Shown here piece by piece: positions 46,728 to 54,510 of a stretch of 64,000 nucleotides of DNA. Origin of the DNA: a virus; IMG/VR virus record IMGVR_UViG_3300044832_000053, positions 1 to 64,000 of that record; one strand, written 5' to 3'. Position numbers and translations under genes: made by a program. The notes under the pieces are model-generated. The model did not search any database, was not told where the DNA came from, and was given only the letters and a program-made list of their open reading frames with translations. The number at the start of each line of letters is the position of its first letter. Positions within the stretch are counted from its first letter, which is position 1.

Positions 46728-48295
46728 GCCATCTTCCCGGGTGGCGGCACCATGGGCGGCTTGCCCGGCGGCCGTGGCGGCCCGGCAGCACTCTGGCGCG
46801 GTGGCATCTGCCCGGGGGCGGGGACCTGGCCACCCGTGGCCTGGTGGGCGATGCCCAGCGCGGTGCTGGCCATGCCGTTGAGCGCGCCCACCCCGGCCAG
46901 GGCCGAGGGGGGCATGCCGGGAGGGGCCCCGGCGGCCCCGGCGAGCTGGGCGGCCCGCTGGGACGCTGAGTTGACCAGCGCGGTGTGCACCTGGTCGATG
47001 TCGAGCTGGAGGACCGAGGCCATCCGCTCGGCCAGCAGGTCCACGAACTCGATGGGGATGTGCAGCGCGGGGGCGGCGACGATCTGCCCGAACAGGGTCA
47101 GCAGCGCCTGGATCTGCTCGTCCTGGAGCGGCCCGAACTTGAACTTGGGGAAGGCGGCGTCGGGCCCGAAGTTCAGGATGATCATGGGAGCGATGACGTC
47201 GTGGCTGATCCACCCGGCCATCTCCTTGGCCACAGCCTGCCGGGACTTGAGGTAGAAGCTGGACTGGTCCTGGGACAGCGCGTAGCTTCCCTTGCCGCCC
47301 GTGGATGCCCCGGTCAGGCCCATGAACCCGGCCAGTACCGAGCCGATCTGCCACTGCTCCAGGAAGCCCAGGGCCTCCTTGAAGATCGCGCCGCCCTCGC
47401 CAGCCGCCGGGATGGTCTCGAACGACTTCTGGCCCGCCTCGGGATGGACCAGGCCCACCACGCCGGAGGACCGCAGCGAGGCAATGTCATCCGCGCGGGT
47501 GTTGGCCTCGGGCTGGTCATTGCCGTAGACGATCGTGCGCGGCAGGGCCAGGTTTTCGAGGTAGTTGTACCAGAGGAACAGCAGCTTCATCTTGGTCTGG
47601 TAGCACCAGTAGGCGATCTCCATCTCGCTGACCCCGACCAGGGGCTCGCGGTGGGTGCCGTGGGTGTAGATGGCGCTGCGGATCTTGGGGATGTCCACGT
47701 ACCCGGGGACCTTGGACTTGGCCTGGAGGGTGTTGGCCTGGCCGAACATCCACACGAGCTGGCGGAACCCGTTCGGGTTCCCGCTCCGCTCGTTGAACGC
47801 GCTCTGGCAGGTGGACGGCGGCCGGTAAGCGAGCTTGTCAAGCACCACCCGCTCGTCGCTGGCCCGGATCTTCCAGACCTTCTCGAAGAACGCCTTCTTG
47901 TAGATCTGCCCGGACGTGACCTGGCCGATGAACTGCTCGATGGGCGTCTGCATGCCGCCCTCGGTGTCCGGGGTCATCAGCACCGAGTTGGCCAGGTCGG
48001 CCTCGCCCTTGTCGCCCTTGGCGGGCTCGATGGACTGGTCAGCCTCGCGGACGGGCAGGGTCAGCACCATCTCGATGGCCGAGCACTGGCCATCGCGGCG
48101 GAACATGGTTTTCATGTCCCGCGCGCCCCACTCGCCATAGTCGAAGACGTCGCCGGAGCCGAAGTAGGCGAACAGCTTCTGGCCGTAGTCGAACGCGGTC
48201 CCGATCTCCGGGCCCATCAGGTCCCGGCGGTCACCGGGCTTGAGGTCGGGGAACTTGAGGATGCGGGCGGTGGACGGGTCGCGGGCTGCCATCAC
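46724..48295 (-). CDS. portal protein (Mu gp29/DUF935-like)
   Basis: A 523-residue portal subunit. FDYGQKLFAYFGSGDVFDYG, MKTMFRRDGQCSAIEMVLTL, PVREADQSIEPAKG and FEKVWKI fit the DUF935-type portal (wing and clip), and KLLFLWYNYLENLALPRTIVY, ALGFLEQWQIGSVLAGFMGL and LSQDQSSFYLKSRQAVAKEM the stem and crown helices. The last 60 residues are Pro/Ala/Gly-rich. A GTG at 48295 is adjacent to the terminase stop; ATG 48292 is the alternative start. Confidence 0.9.
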   Translation of the reverse strand: MMAARDPSTARILKFPDLKPGDRRDLMGPEIGTAFDYGQKLFAYFGSGDVFDYGEWGARDMKTMFRRDGQCSAIEMVLTLPVREADQSIEPAKGDKGEADLANSVLMTPDTEGGMQTPIEQFIGQVTSGQIYKKAFFEKVWKIRASDERVVLDKLAYRPPSTCQSAFNERSGNPNGFRQLVWMFGQANTLQAKSKVPGYVDIPKIRSAIYTHGTHREPLVGVSEMEIAYWCYQTKMKLLFLWYNYLENLALPRTIVYGNDQPEANTRADDIASLRSSGVVGLVHPEAGQKSFETIPAAGEGGAIFKEALGFLEQWQIGSVLAGFMGLTGASTGGKGSYALSQDQSSFYLKSRQAVAKEMAGWISHDVIAPMIILNFGPDAAFPKFKFGPLQDEQIQALLTLFGQIVAAPALHIPIEFVDLLAERMASVLQLDIDQVHTALVNSASQRAAQLAGAAGAPPGMPPSALAGVGALNGMASTALGIAHQATGGQVPAPGQMPPRQSAAGPPRPPGKPPMVPPPGKMA

Positions 48296-49885
48296 TCACC
48301 GCCAGGAGCGGACGTTCGGCCGTTCGGGACGATCTTGATCATCCCCCTCACCGTCTTTGGGCGCGAAGGATTCGAGATCCCAGCGCTGGTCCTGATCGTA
48401 GGCCCCTCCGTGCGCGTAGGCGAGCCGCCGGGACGGTAGCTGCCCAAGCGGCTTGCTGAATTCCTCCAGATCCTGGCTCGCTGCCCACCGCCGCACGGAC
48501 GCCGGGACCCCCCGGGTGTCGAAGCTGCTCTTGAGAAACGGGTGCACTGCCCAGCACAGCGAATCGAGCCGGTCAGGGCTGCGCTCGTTGGCCGCCCCGG
48601 TGAAGGAGCACATCTGGTCCTCCAGCTCCACGAACGGCCCGTAAGCGTGCCGGACCAGGCCCCGCTCGTACAGCGCGGCGGCGGGCTCGGCCCGGGTCCG
48701 CTTGCCGAGGCTGGCGTGCACGGTCTTCACGTGCGGGACATGGTCCGCCAGCCGCCCGGCCTTGGTCAGCTTCTTCTTGACCTGGGAGAACACCTCGGCC
48801 AGCCAGGCCCCGCCGTGGTTCTTCTCCACCACCAGGCTGGCTCTCCACTCGTGGGCCGCCAGCAGGGCCTTCTCCGCGAACTGGGCCGGGCCGATCCGGC
48901 CGCCCCAGCTATCAAGGATGTAAACAAATCCGTCGTTGCCCATCCCGGCCACCGTGTACGCCTGCTCATCGGAGTCCTCGGTGCCGTCCGAGGGGTCAAC
49001 ACCGACGTAGATAGTGAGCATGGAGACCGGGCGGCCGTCGTCCAGCATGGGCTTGCCTACCTGGATGGACTCCAGCAGGTCCCGGGTCCACAGCGCATTC
49101 TCGACGTCATCGAGCAGCTCGCCTTCCAGCTCCTGGCGTTCCAGCCGGGTGCCCTTGGCCAGCGCGATGACGCCCTGGAAGAACGCCTCGGACAGGTTGG
49201 CGATGTTGTCGATGGTCCGCAGGCGGCGGATGACCATGCCGGGCTCGTCGCCCCGCAGGAACCGGCGGATCAGCGCGGCGGCGGGCCGGGAAACCTTGGG
49301 TGTCCCGGTGGTGATGATCTTGGACGCGCCGAGCCGGACCGCGAACTTGATTGACTCGTCCCAGGCGATGGCCCACTTCTGCCAAAGCCCGATCTCATCC
49401 CCCCACAGGCCCTTGAGGTTCTTGCCCTGGACCCGCAGCGCACCGTCGTCGGCGGAGTCCACGAAGATGATGTGACCGTTGCGGAGCCCGATCTCGCCGT
49501 AGCTGCGGTGTGCATAGGCAACCTGCTTGGAGCTGTGGTCCTTGACCTCCCCGGCCGAGGTTCCCAGTGCGGCCAGAATGCCAGCCCGGCCCTCCACGCA
49601 GACGGTCCAGGCGTCCCGGTAGGTGGGCGCGACGATGCCCCACTCCCCATCGGCCTCGCCGTCGTCCAGGATGAGCTGAGCGAGGCCCTGAGCCCCCGCA
49701 CGGGTCTTCCCGCTGCCACGGCCGCCCTGGTAGTACACCTTGGACCATGGCTCCTCAGGGAGCCGCTGGGACGGCCGGGCGGTGTCCAGCCAGGCCATCC
49801 GGGGATCGACGGCAACCGAGTCGAGCGCGTCCGCGACCGCGCTGAGCAGATCCTGGTCAGCCGGTGGGACGTAGATGGCGGACAA
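48296..49885 (-). CDS. terminase large subunit
   Basis: DNA-packaging motor ATPase and headful/cos nuclease, 529 residues. Walker A is YYQGGRGSGKTRAGAQ; Walker B is GLWGDEIGLW with its Glu; the coupling motif is ASKIITTGTPK. The nuclease domain starts with YVGVDPSDGTEDSDEQAYTV (first Asp), followed by VVEKNHGGAW and an R-S-P-D-R-L-D stretch with later acidic residues. TTG start at 49885, as a TGA lies just upstream in frame and no better start exists. Overlaps the small subunit by 29 nt. Confidence 0.94.
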   Translation of the reverse strand: MSAIYVPPADQDLLSAVADALDSVAVDPRMAWLDTARPSQRLPEEPWSKVYYQGGRGSGKTRAGAQGLAQLILDDGEADGEWGIVAPTYRDAWTVCVEGRAGILAALGTSAGEVKDHSSKQVAYAHRSYGEIGLRNGHIIFVDSADDGALRVQGKNLKGLWGDEIGLWQKWAIAWDESIKFAVRLGASKIITTGTPKVSRPAAALIRRFLRGDEPGMVIRRLRTIDNIANLSEAFFQGVIALAKGTRLERQELEGELLDDVENALWTRDLLESIQVGKPMLDDGRPVSMLTIYVGVDPSDGTEDSDEQAYTVAGMGNDGFVYILDSWGGRIGPAQFAEKALLAAHEWRASLVVEKNHGGAWLAEVFSQVKKKLTKAGRLADHVPHVKTVHASLGKRTRAEPAAALYERGLVRHAYGPFVELEDQMCSFTGAANERSPDRLDSLCWAVHPFLKSSFDTRGVPASVRRWAASQDLEEFSKPLGQLPSRRLAYAHGGAYDQDQRWDLESFAPKDGEGDDQDRPERPNVRSWR

Positions 49886-50591
49886 GCGCCTTGCGTGCCT
49901 TCACCTGCCCTTCAAGCGGCACGCCCGCCTCGTTCAGCGCCAGGTCCAGGGCGCGCTCGAACAGCCGCACCTGCTCGGCCCTGATCTTCGCCAGCCGGGC
50001 CTCGATGTTCAGCTTGATCAGCGAGATCAGGATGCCCGCCAGCCGCTCCTGGGACCGCTCGTACAGCAGCACCTCGGCTCGGACCTGCTCCCCGATCCGT
50101 GAGCGGGTGTACCGCCAGCTCGCGATGTCGATCTTGCTGACCATCTCGCGCAGCAGGTCTTTCAGCGCCTTGATCTCGGCCGCGACGGCCAGCAGCTCGG
50201 TCAGCGGGTCGTCCATGGGCGGCGGGGACATCAGCTTCGCCCCGTGCTCGGTCATGATCTCGGCCAGCCGCCCGCTAGCGTTGGACTGGACCACGTTCGC
50301 CGCCGCCCGCTTGGACCGCACGCTCCCGGCGTTCGCCCCGTGGTCCTTGCAGACCGGGGGCTCGGTGCCGGTGGTGGCGGTCTTCCGGCAGCGGTCGATC
50401 GTCCCGCTTACCCGGGTGGCATTCGTGCAGCGCCGCATTCCGGTAATCTGCTCAGCCTCGTCCAGCATCTCCTCGGGGACGTGGGTGAAGCAGAACTCCA
50501 TGCCCTCGATCTCGGGATAGCCGCATGCCGTGCCGTCCCGGTTGGTGCCGGTGCACGGCTCGGTGCCTTCCCAGGAGTGCAGCTCGCGCAT
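49857..50591 (-). CDS. putative terminase small subunit with zinc knuckles
   Basis: A 244-residue protein directly before the large terminase. Two tandem Cys/His units lie at the N-terminus (PCTGTNRDGTACGYPEIEG...FCFTH and CTNATRV...RCRKTATT...VCKDHGA). A long helical part follows (ALLDLL-like AAEIKALKDLLREMVSKI, ILISLIKLNIEARLAKIRAE). The helical C-terminal half fits small terminase oligomerisation; the zinc fingers could recognise pac/cos DNA. No SD is obvious before ATG 50591. Divergent from the plus-strand gene at 50615. Confidence 0.65.
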   Translation of the reverse strand: MRELHSWEGTEPCTGTNRDGTACGYPEIEGMEFCFTHVPEEMLDEAEQITGMRRCTNATRVSGTIDRCRKTATTGTEPPVCKDHGANAGSVRSKRAAANVVQSNASGRLAEIMTEHGAKLMSPPPMDDPLTELLAVAAEIKALKDLLREMVSKIDIASWRYTRSRIGEQVRAEVLLYERSQERLAGILISLIKLNIEARLAKIRAEQVRLFERALDLALNEAGVPLEGQVKARKALVRHLRPTG

Positions 50592-50614
50592 ACCAGGAAG
50601 GATAGACGCACGTC

Positions 50615-51244
50615 GTGATCAAGGACCTGATCTCACCGGCCAAGGTTCTCGCTGCGGCCCTGGCCGCAATGACCGTGGCGACGGTCTCCAGCTTCGCCGG
50701 GGACCTCGGCACGATCCTGGGCGCGGGCCTGACCGCCGTGGTCGGGGGGACGGCGGCGGCGCTGTACGAGCACGCTGCGCGCAGGGCCCCGGTGATGCTG
50801 CGCCGCCGGGGACTGTGGTTCACCCTGCGTCACATGCGCAGGCCCGGCCGCCAGGTGGTCCTGGCCGCGCTGGCCAGCTCAGCCGTGGTCGCCGGGGGCT
50901 CCTACGCGGTGATCACCGTGGTCACGGCGTCCGCCGGTCAGTCCCTGCACACGATCGTCACGGGTGATCATGCTGGCAGGGCGGCCCCTGGTCCTGGCGG
51001 TGACGCCCCAGCACCCACAGTCCCGCCAGCGCCGCGAAAGTCGCGGTCACCCAGCCCCAGCGCCTCACCTTCGGCCACGCCATCCTCAGTTGCTCCCTCA
51101 GATACCAGCGCACCACCGTCTGTCCCGCCCTCACCGTCGCCCTCAGCCAGCACGACTGCGCCGCAGGTTACGCCGTCAGCTTCCCCGGATGCCAGCCCTG
51201 GCGTCCCGCTGGCCAGCCCGGTGCCGTCTCAGGCTCCGTCGTAG
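50615..51244 (+). CDS. membrane protein with Pro/Ser-rich exterior tail
   Basis: The only plus-strand gene in the right half. It opens with GTG and SD GGAAGGAT. Hydrophobic segments VLAAALAAMTVATVSSFAG, TILGAGLTAVVGGTAAAL and a third VVLAALASSAVVAGGSYAV alternate with basic residues. The C-terminal 90 residues are Ser, Pro, Ala and Thr repeats (SPSPSASPSATPSS), a probable exposed or wall-spanning stalk. Role unknown; superinfection exclusion or host interaction are possibilities. Its 3' end overlaps the convergent small gene ending at 51229. Confidence 0.7.
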   Translation: MIKDLISPAKVLAAALAAMTVATVSSFAGDLGTILGAGLTAVVGGTAAALYEHAARRAPVMLRRRGLWFTLRHMRRPGRQVVLAALASSAVVAGGSYAVITVVTASAGQSLHTIVTGDHAGRAAPGPGGDAPAPTVPPAPRKSRSPSPSASPSATPSSVAPSDTSAPPSVPPSPSPSASTTAPQVTPSASPDASPGVPLASPVPSQAPS

Positions 51245-51459
51245 CGGGTCTTGATACTGATCTCCAGGTACGGGACCTGGGCCTCGCCGCTGTGCCCGTG
51301 GGCGGATACCTCAAAGCGGATTCGCTCGTCGGCGGATGCATCGCTGATGATGCCGCGCACGAGCTGGCGGGCCTTCTCCCCGTCCGGCTGGGTGAGCGGG
51401 GCAGACAGTGACTTGAGGGTCTCGGCCCTGGTGCCGCCTGCGTTGAACGAGAAGCTCAC
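51229..51459 (-). CDS. hypothetical protein (76 aa)
   Basis: MSFSFNAGGTRAETLKSLSA, then LVRGIISDASADERIRFEVS and QVPYLEISIKTRYDGA: a small alpha/beta protein in which an F-E-V-S-A-H-G-H strand is followed by a beta hairpin. GTG 51459 overlaps the stop of the preceding short frame (GTGA) and has SD AAGGGA. Upstream codons in the same frame also look protein-like (HPEALLALLVVEYAEAAV), so a frameshifted longer gene is possible. Convergent with the gene at 50615. Confidence 0.58.
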   Translation of the reverse strand: MSFSFNAGGTRAETLKSLSAPLTQPDGEKARQLVRGIISDASADERIRFEVSAHGHSGEAQVPYLEISIKTRYDGA

Positions 51460-51596
51460 GGGGTTCCCTTCATCGAGCTGATCCGGCGGCGGGACCGCCG
51501 CTTCCGCATATTCCACCACCAGCAGCGCCAGCAGAGCCTCCGGGTGCAGAGGAGCTGGACAGCCCGGTCATCCATCGGGACACGCCGGTACCTCAT
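51456..51596 (-). CDS. short frame (46 aa), possibly the 5' part of a frameshifted gene
   Basis: A frame from ATG 51596 (overlapping the preceding TGA as ATGA) to TGA 51456 (overlapping the next GTG). It encodes MRYRRVPMDDRAVQLLCTRR then a Cys/Trp/Arg-rich end (RLCWRCWWWNMRKRRSRRR). The first 16 codons look natural (VPMDDRAVQLL) but the rest do not; the neighbouring frame (HPEALLALLVVEYAEA) is the likely continuation. A one-base indel or a programmed shift near 51545 would join them. Confidence 0.42.
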   Translation of the reverse strand: MRYRRVPMDDRAVQLLCTRRLCWRCWWWNMRKRRSRRRISSMKGTP

Positions 51597-52192
51597 CCCA
51601 GGCCCAGTACCTTCTCAGCGGTCAGCCAGTCACGGGCGATGGCTAGCTGCGCGGTGAGCAGGGGCACCTCGCCGGAGCACACTGCCGCCCGCAGTGCGGA
51701 CTCGACACCATCCTTGGGGTTGGGGATGGTGCCGGTCTCGGGCCACAGGTTGGCCGCGTCATTGGCCCCGCCCAGCTCCAGTGGCACCAGGTGGTCCAGC
51801 TCACTCTTCGCGCGGGCCGGGATGCCGTAGGCCGGGTAGGCCACGTTGAACTTGAACGCCGACGTCTGCGTCTCCGGCGGGCGGACCGTGGCCGTCCAGC
51901 CGTGCACGCAGATTGTCGCGAAGATCGTTTTCGGGTTCACGGCCGGGTCGATCGCGCCGGGCGTGCAGGCCGGGTCGGGCAGGACGGAGGTTCCCGAGCC
52001 CCGGACCTGGCAGTGCAACGGCTCGGAGCCGGTCACCTGGCCCGGGTCGTGGACCTCCTTGAGCGCACCCGACGACGGGGCCGGGCTGGACGGGGACAAC
52101 GTGGGCCGGGTCACGGCCGGGGGTACCGACGTGCAGGCGGCCAGTGCGAGTGCCGCCAGCACTGCTGCGGCTGCCTGCCTGATCATGATCAT
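51593..52192 (-). CDS. exported HNH-like lipoprotein
   Basis: A 199-residue protein with a lipoprotein signal: basic start MIMIRQ, hydrophobic AAAAVLAALALAAC with lipobox Cys20. After a Ser/Pro linker comes a domain with CQVRG, ATICVHGWT and the HNH-like core ELDHLVPLELGGANDAANLW (Asp133, His134, Asn148), ending KDGVESALRAAVCSGEV. The fold resembles secreted HNH nucleases found in actinobacteria. If active it would cut DNA at the cell surface. Two ATGs at 52192 and 52186 are possible. Followed by hairpins upstream. Confidence 0.78.
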   Translation of the reverse strand: MIMIRQAAAAVLAALALAACTSVPPAVTRPTLSPSSPAPSSGALKEVHDPGQVTGSEPLHCQVRGSGTSVLPDPACTPGAIDPAVNPKTIFATICVHGWTATVRPPETQTSAFKFNVAYPAYGIPARAKSELDHLVPLELGGANDAANLWPETGTIPNPKDGVESALRAAVCSGEVPLLTAQLAIARDWLTAEKVLGLG

Positions 52193-52212
52193 TTCCTTCC
52201 GGGGGTGCTCGG

Positions 52213-52248
52213 GCGGCTCCCCCCGGCGCGGGAGCGCACCAGGGGGAA
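52213..52248 (-). terminator. Hairpin between the HNH-like and peptidase-like genes
   Basis: GGC(T)CCCCC pairs with GGGGGAAGCC across an 18-nt loop, with one bulge. On the minus strand it follows the papain-like gene (stop 52315) and precedes the HNH-like lipoprotein start (52192). Confidence 0.5.
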
Positions 52249-52261
52249 GCCGTCCAGGGCG

Positions 52262-52305
52262 GGCCAGGCATCAGGAGAGACGGGGGTGACTCCCTCCGCC
52301 TGGCC
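52262..52305 (-). terminator. Second hairpin after the papain-like gene
   Basis: GGCCAGGC (52262-52269) pairs with GCCTGGCC (52298-52305) around a 28-nt loop, 9 nt downstream of the papain-like gene stop. Weaker than neighbouring hairpins. Confidence 0.4.
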
Positions 52306-52314
52306 AGCCCCTGC

Positions 52315-53343
52315 TCATCTGATGTAGCCGGTTTCGAGCAGGAGCTTCTTGCTGGCCTGGGCCATGGCCTTATTGAGCCCGTAGTGCCGTTCACGGGTCC
52401 AGGGCAGGGCCGTCCGAGACCAGTCAGCTACCGCGAGCGCCGGGTCCGCCCCCGGTGGTAGCGGCGGGGTGACCGGCGCTGGGACAGGGGCCGGGATCGG
52501 TGCCGGTGGCGGCGCGGGGACCGGAACCGGAAACACCTTCCCCGTGATCGAGGTGTAGGCCGAGGCCAGCGTCGGCACGTCAACTCCCGTCAGGAAGGCC
52601 GGGTGCTCCAGGTGGGCCTGGTAGATGACCGCGTAGCACTCGCTGTCCTGGTGGGCGATGAACGGGTCGGTCATCCCGACCGGCTGCTGCCAGGTGATAT
52701 TGGTGACGTCAGCCGCGTGGTCGCCCGGGGGCATCACGTACTTGCCGCCCATGGTGGCGTGCCCGCCCCAGTCGGGGGACGGCGTGTAGTCCCACAGGCC
52801 CGCGCTGGTCTGGGACTGCTGGGAAATCTCCAGGTCCAGCCCGAACAGCACCCCGCCCATGAGCGCGGTGACGTCCTTGATGTAGGCCAGCCCGTTCGGC
52901 TGGAGCGGGACGGAGGCGAACGCCAGCGGCTTCACCACCTGGGTGACCCCGCCCGGCAGGGTGATCTCCAGTCCTCCGGCCAGGGCCGCGCTCAGCATCA
53001 CGGTCATGTCCACGCCGCCGTCGCCGCGCCCGGTGGCCGGGTCAAAGGTGGGGTTGCCACTGCGCTGGTAGAGGTCGAAGATCGCCGCGTCGGAGACGGT
53101 GATGTCGATGCCGAGCAGGTACTTCCACACCATGATCGTGTAGTTGGCCAGGGCGCACGGGCCGCAGGTGCCGAACTTGATGTTGGTCCGGCCGTTCCAC
53201 TCCGCCACGTCGGCCAGGTGATCGTCCACGGGCGGGATGGCCGGGAGGGTCCCGGTCAGGAAGTCGGTCATCAGCAGGACGGGCCTGCTGCGGTCGGGCT
53301 TCCGGCGGCCCAGCCGCTGGCCGGGCAGGCGGTGCTCACTCAT
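52315..53343 (-). CDS. papain-like cysteine peptidase-like protein
   Basis: A 342-residue protein with a probable C1-like catalytic arrangement: KFGTCGPCALANYTIM (Cys60 or Cys63), GGVDMTVMLSAALAGGL, then WGGHATMGGKYVMPPG (His195) with a following NITWQQPV (Asn). A Pro-rich linker (VPVPAPPPAPIPAPVPAP) leads to a short helical C-terminus. No signal peptide is seen, so it could act inside the cell or be released by lysis. The ATG follows GGAGCGCG. The catalytic triad is a prediction from spacing. Confidence 0.62.
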   Translation of the reverse strand: MSEHRLPGQRLGRRKPDRSRPVLLMTDFLTGTLPAIPPVDDHLADVAEWNGRTNIKFGTCGPCALANYTIMVWKYLLGIDITVSDAAIFDLYQRSGNPTFDPATGRGDGGVDMTVMLSAALAGGLEITLPGGVTQVVKPLAFASVPLQPNGLAYIKDVTALMGGVLFGLDLEISQQSQTSAGLWDYTPSPDWGGHATMGGKYVMPPGDHAADVTNITWQQPVGMTDPFIAHQDSECYAVIYQAHLEHPAFLTGVDVPTLASAYTSITGKVFPVPVPAPPPAPIPAPVPAPVTPPLPPGADPALAVADWSRTALPWTRERHYGLNKAMAQASKKLLLETGYIR

Positions 53344-53378
53344 CGCGCTCCTTGTTCATGATCAGTGATCTTCGGGCG

Positions 53379-53413
53379 GGCTGGCCCCCGGCACGAGGTT
53401 CCGGGGGCCAGCC
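53379..53413 (-). terminator. Strong hairpin between the secretory genes and the peptidase-like gene
   Basis: GGCTGGCCCCCGG (53379-53391) pairs perfectly with CCGGGGGCCAGCC (53401-53413) around a 9-nt loop. On the minus strand it follows the 54-residue membrane gene (stop 53417) and would end the transcript from 55231. Confidence 0.78.
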
Positions 53414-53416
53414 TGA

Positions 53417-53581
53417 TCATAGGCCCCGTCGGAGGTACTGCCCGGGGATGATCCCGGCCAGTGCGATCAGCAGCCCGATGATCCCGATGAAGATCGCCAG
53501 TGCGTGCGCGGTGGAGACATCCCCCAGCCACAGCACCACGGCGACAATCACCAGGGCAATCCCGACGAGGATGGCGACCAT
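53417..53581 (-). CDS. small membrane protein (54 aa)
   Basis: Two hydrophobic helices (MVAILVGIALVIVAVVLWLG and LAIFIGIIGLLIALAGIIPG) joined by a polar turn (DVSTAHA), with a basic tail (QYLRRGL). ATG 53581 has SD AGGAG. Short enough to be missed by length cut-offs. A holin-like or envelope-stress role is conceivable; no family recognised. Confidence 0.65.
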   Translation of the reverse strand: MVAILVGIALVIVAVVLWLGDVSTAHALAIFIGIIGLLIALAGIIPGQYLRRGL

Positions 53582-53590
53582 GATCTTCTC

Positions 53591-54031
53591 CTAACGGATA
53601 CGCCAGTAGGTTGGCGAGCCCCACAGCCGGTGCCAGCCGACCCGGGTACCGGGCTGCTGTGCGCCGAAGCTGCCGTGCATCGTCACGAACTCGACGTGGT
53701 AGTTCCCCCAGAAGACAAGATCACCCCGCCGCCGCTGGCTGGCGGGAATCCGGTAGATCCGGCCACTGGACAGCATCTGGCCAGTGGTCCGGGGCATGCC
53801 GTATCCCGCGTGATTGAGGGCGGACATCACCAGGCCGGAGCAGTCATACCCCTGGGCACAGGACGTGCCGCCGTAGGAGTACCAGCAGCCCGCCTTGCCC
53901 TCGGCCCAGTTGAGGGCCGAGTAGCTGACCGAGCGGGCACTGGCACTGGCCGGGGCGGCCTGGCCGGGCCCTGCGGACATGAAGAGAACACCAGCCAGGA
54001 CCAGAGCCGCAAGCGCAGCCGTGCGCCTCAC
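53591..54031 (-). CDS. secreted NlpC/P60 cell-wall peptidase
   Basis: A 146-residue exported protein: Sec signal MRRTAALAALVLAGVLFMSA with cleavage near GQAAPAS. The catalytic cysteine is in GYDCSGLVMSALNHAG (Cys64); His112 lies in GNYHVEFVTMHG, matching the D-C-S-G ... H pattern of NlpC/P60 endopeptidases, which cut peptide stems of peptidoglycan. A truncated domain relative to most NlpC/P60 proteins, but both catalytic residues are present. GTG start overlaps the preceding stop (GTGA). Confidence 0.88.
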   Translation of the reverse strand: MRRTAALAALVLAGVLFMSAGPGQAAPASASARSVSYSALNWAEGKAGCWYSYGGTSCAQGYDCSGLVMSALNHAGYGMPRTTGQMLSSGRIYRIPASQRRRGDLVFWGNYHVEFVTMHGSFGAQQPGTRVGWHRLWGSPTYWRIR

Positions 54032-54510
54032 CGGGCCAGCTCCGACGCTATCTCGATCTGGGCCGCGAGCTGGCTGACGTTCAGGCCGCCCCAGCAGTTC
54101 ACGGAGGCCCAGGACGGTGACTCCGCCGGGCCCAGGTAGCTAGTGTCATCGACACTGATGTCATCCATCCAGAACCCGGGCCCCGGCTCGGGCTCCGCGT
54201 CGGTGGTGGTGCCTATCTCACTCCACCCGCGAGCAGCCCACGGCTCCGCGACCACGGGCTCGTTGCGGATCACCGGGAAGCTGACCGTCTCAGTCACCGG
54301 CATGAAGCTGTCCGGGACCGGCCGCTCAACCGGGACCGGGTGCGTGTCGTCGTCGGTCATCAGCGGGCCGGAGGGCACGTAGTTCCAGCGCCGCCAGCGG
54401 CGGTAGCGCCTGATAACGAACCAGGCGGCCTCGGCCAGGGTGACTGCCAGCCCGATCCCCAGCACCCACTGGGCGGTCAGCAGGACGTGCGGGGGAAGGT
54501 CAGCAGCCAT
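54028..54510 (-). CDS. single-span membrane protein (160 aa)
   Basis: MAADLPPHVLLTAQWVLGIG opens with a transmembrane helix (VLGIGLAVTLAEAAWFVI), then a basic RRYRRWRRW stop-transfer region and an acidic cytoplasmic or exterior domain with a repeated P-V pattern (ERPVPDSFMPVTETVSFPV). ATG 54510 has SD CTGGAG and overlaps the end of the upstream LysM gene by 11 nt. Function unknown. Confidence 0.65.
   Translation of the reverse strand: MAADLPPHVLLTAQWVLGIGLAVTLAEAAWFVIRRYRRWRRWNYVPSGPLMTDDDTHPVPVERPVPDSFMPVTETVSFPVIRNEPVVAEPWAARGWSEIGTTTDAEPEPGPGFWMDDISVDDTSYLGPAESPSWASVNCWGGLNVSQLAAQIEIASELAR

Noticed and set aside
46985-48439. 484-residue plus-strand frame opposite the portal gene
   Set aside because: Shadow of the portal; no motif and no start signal.
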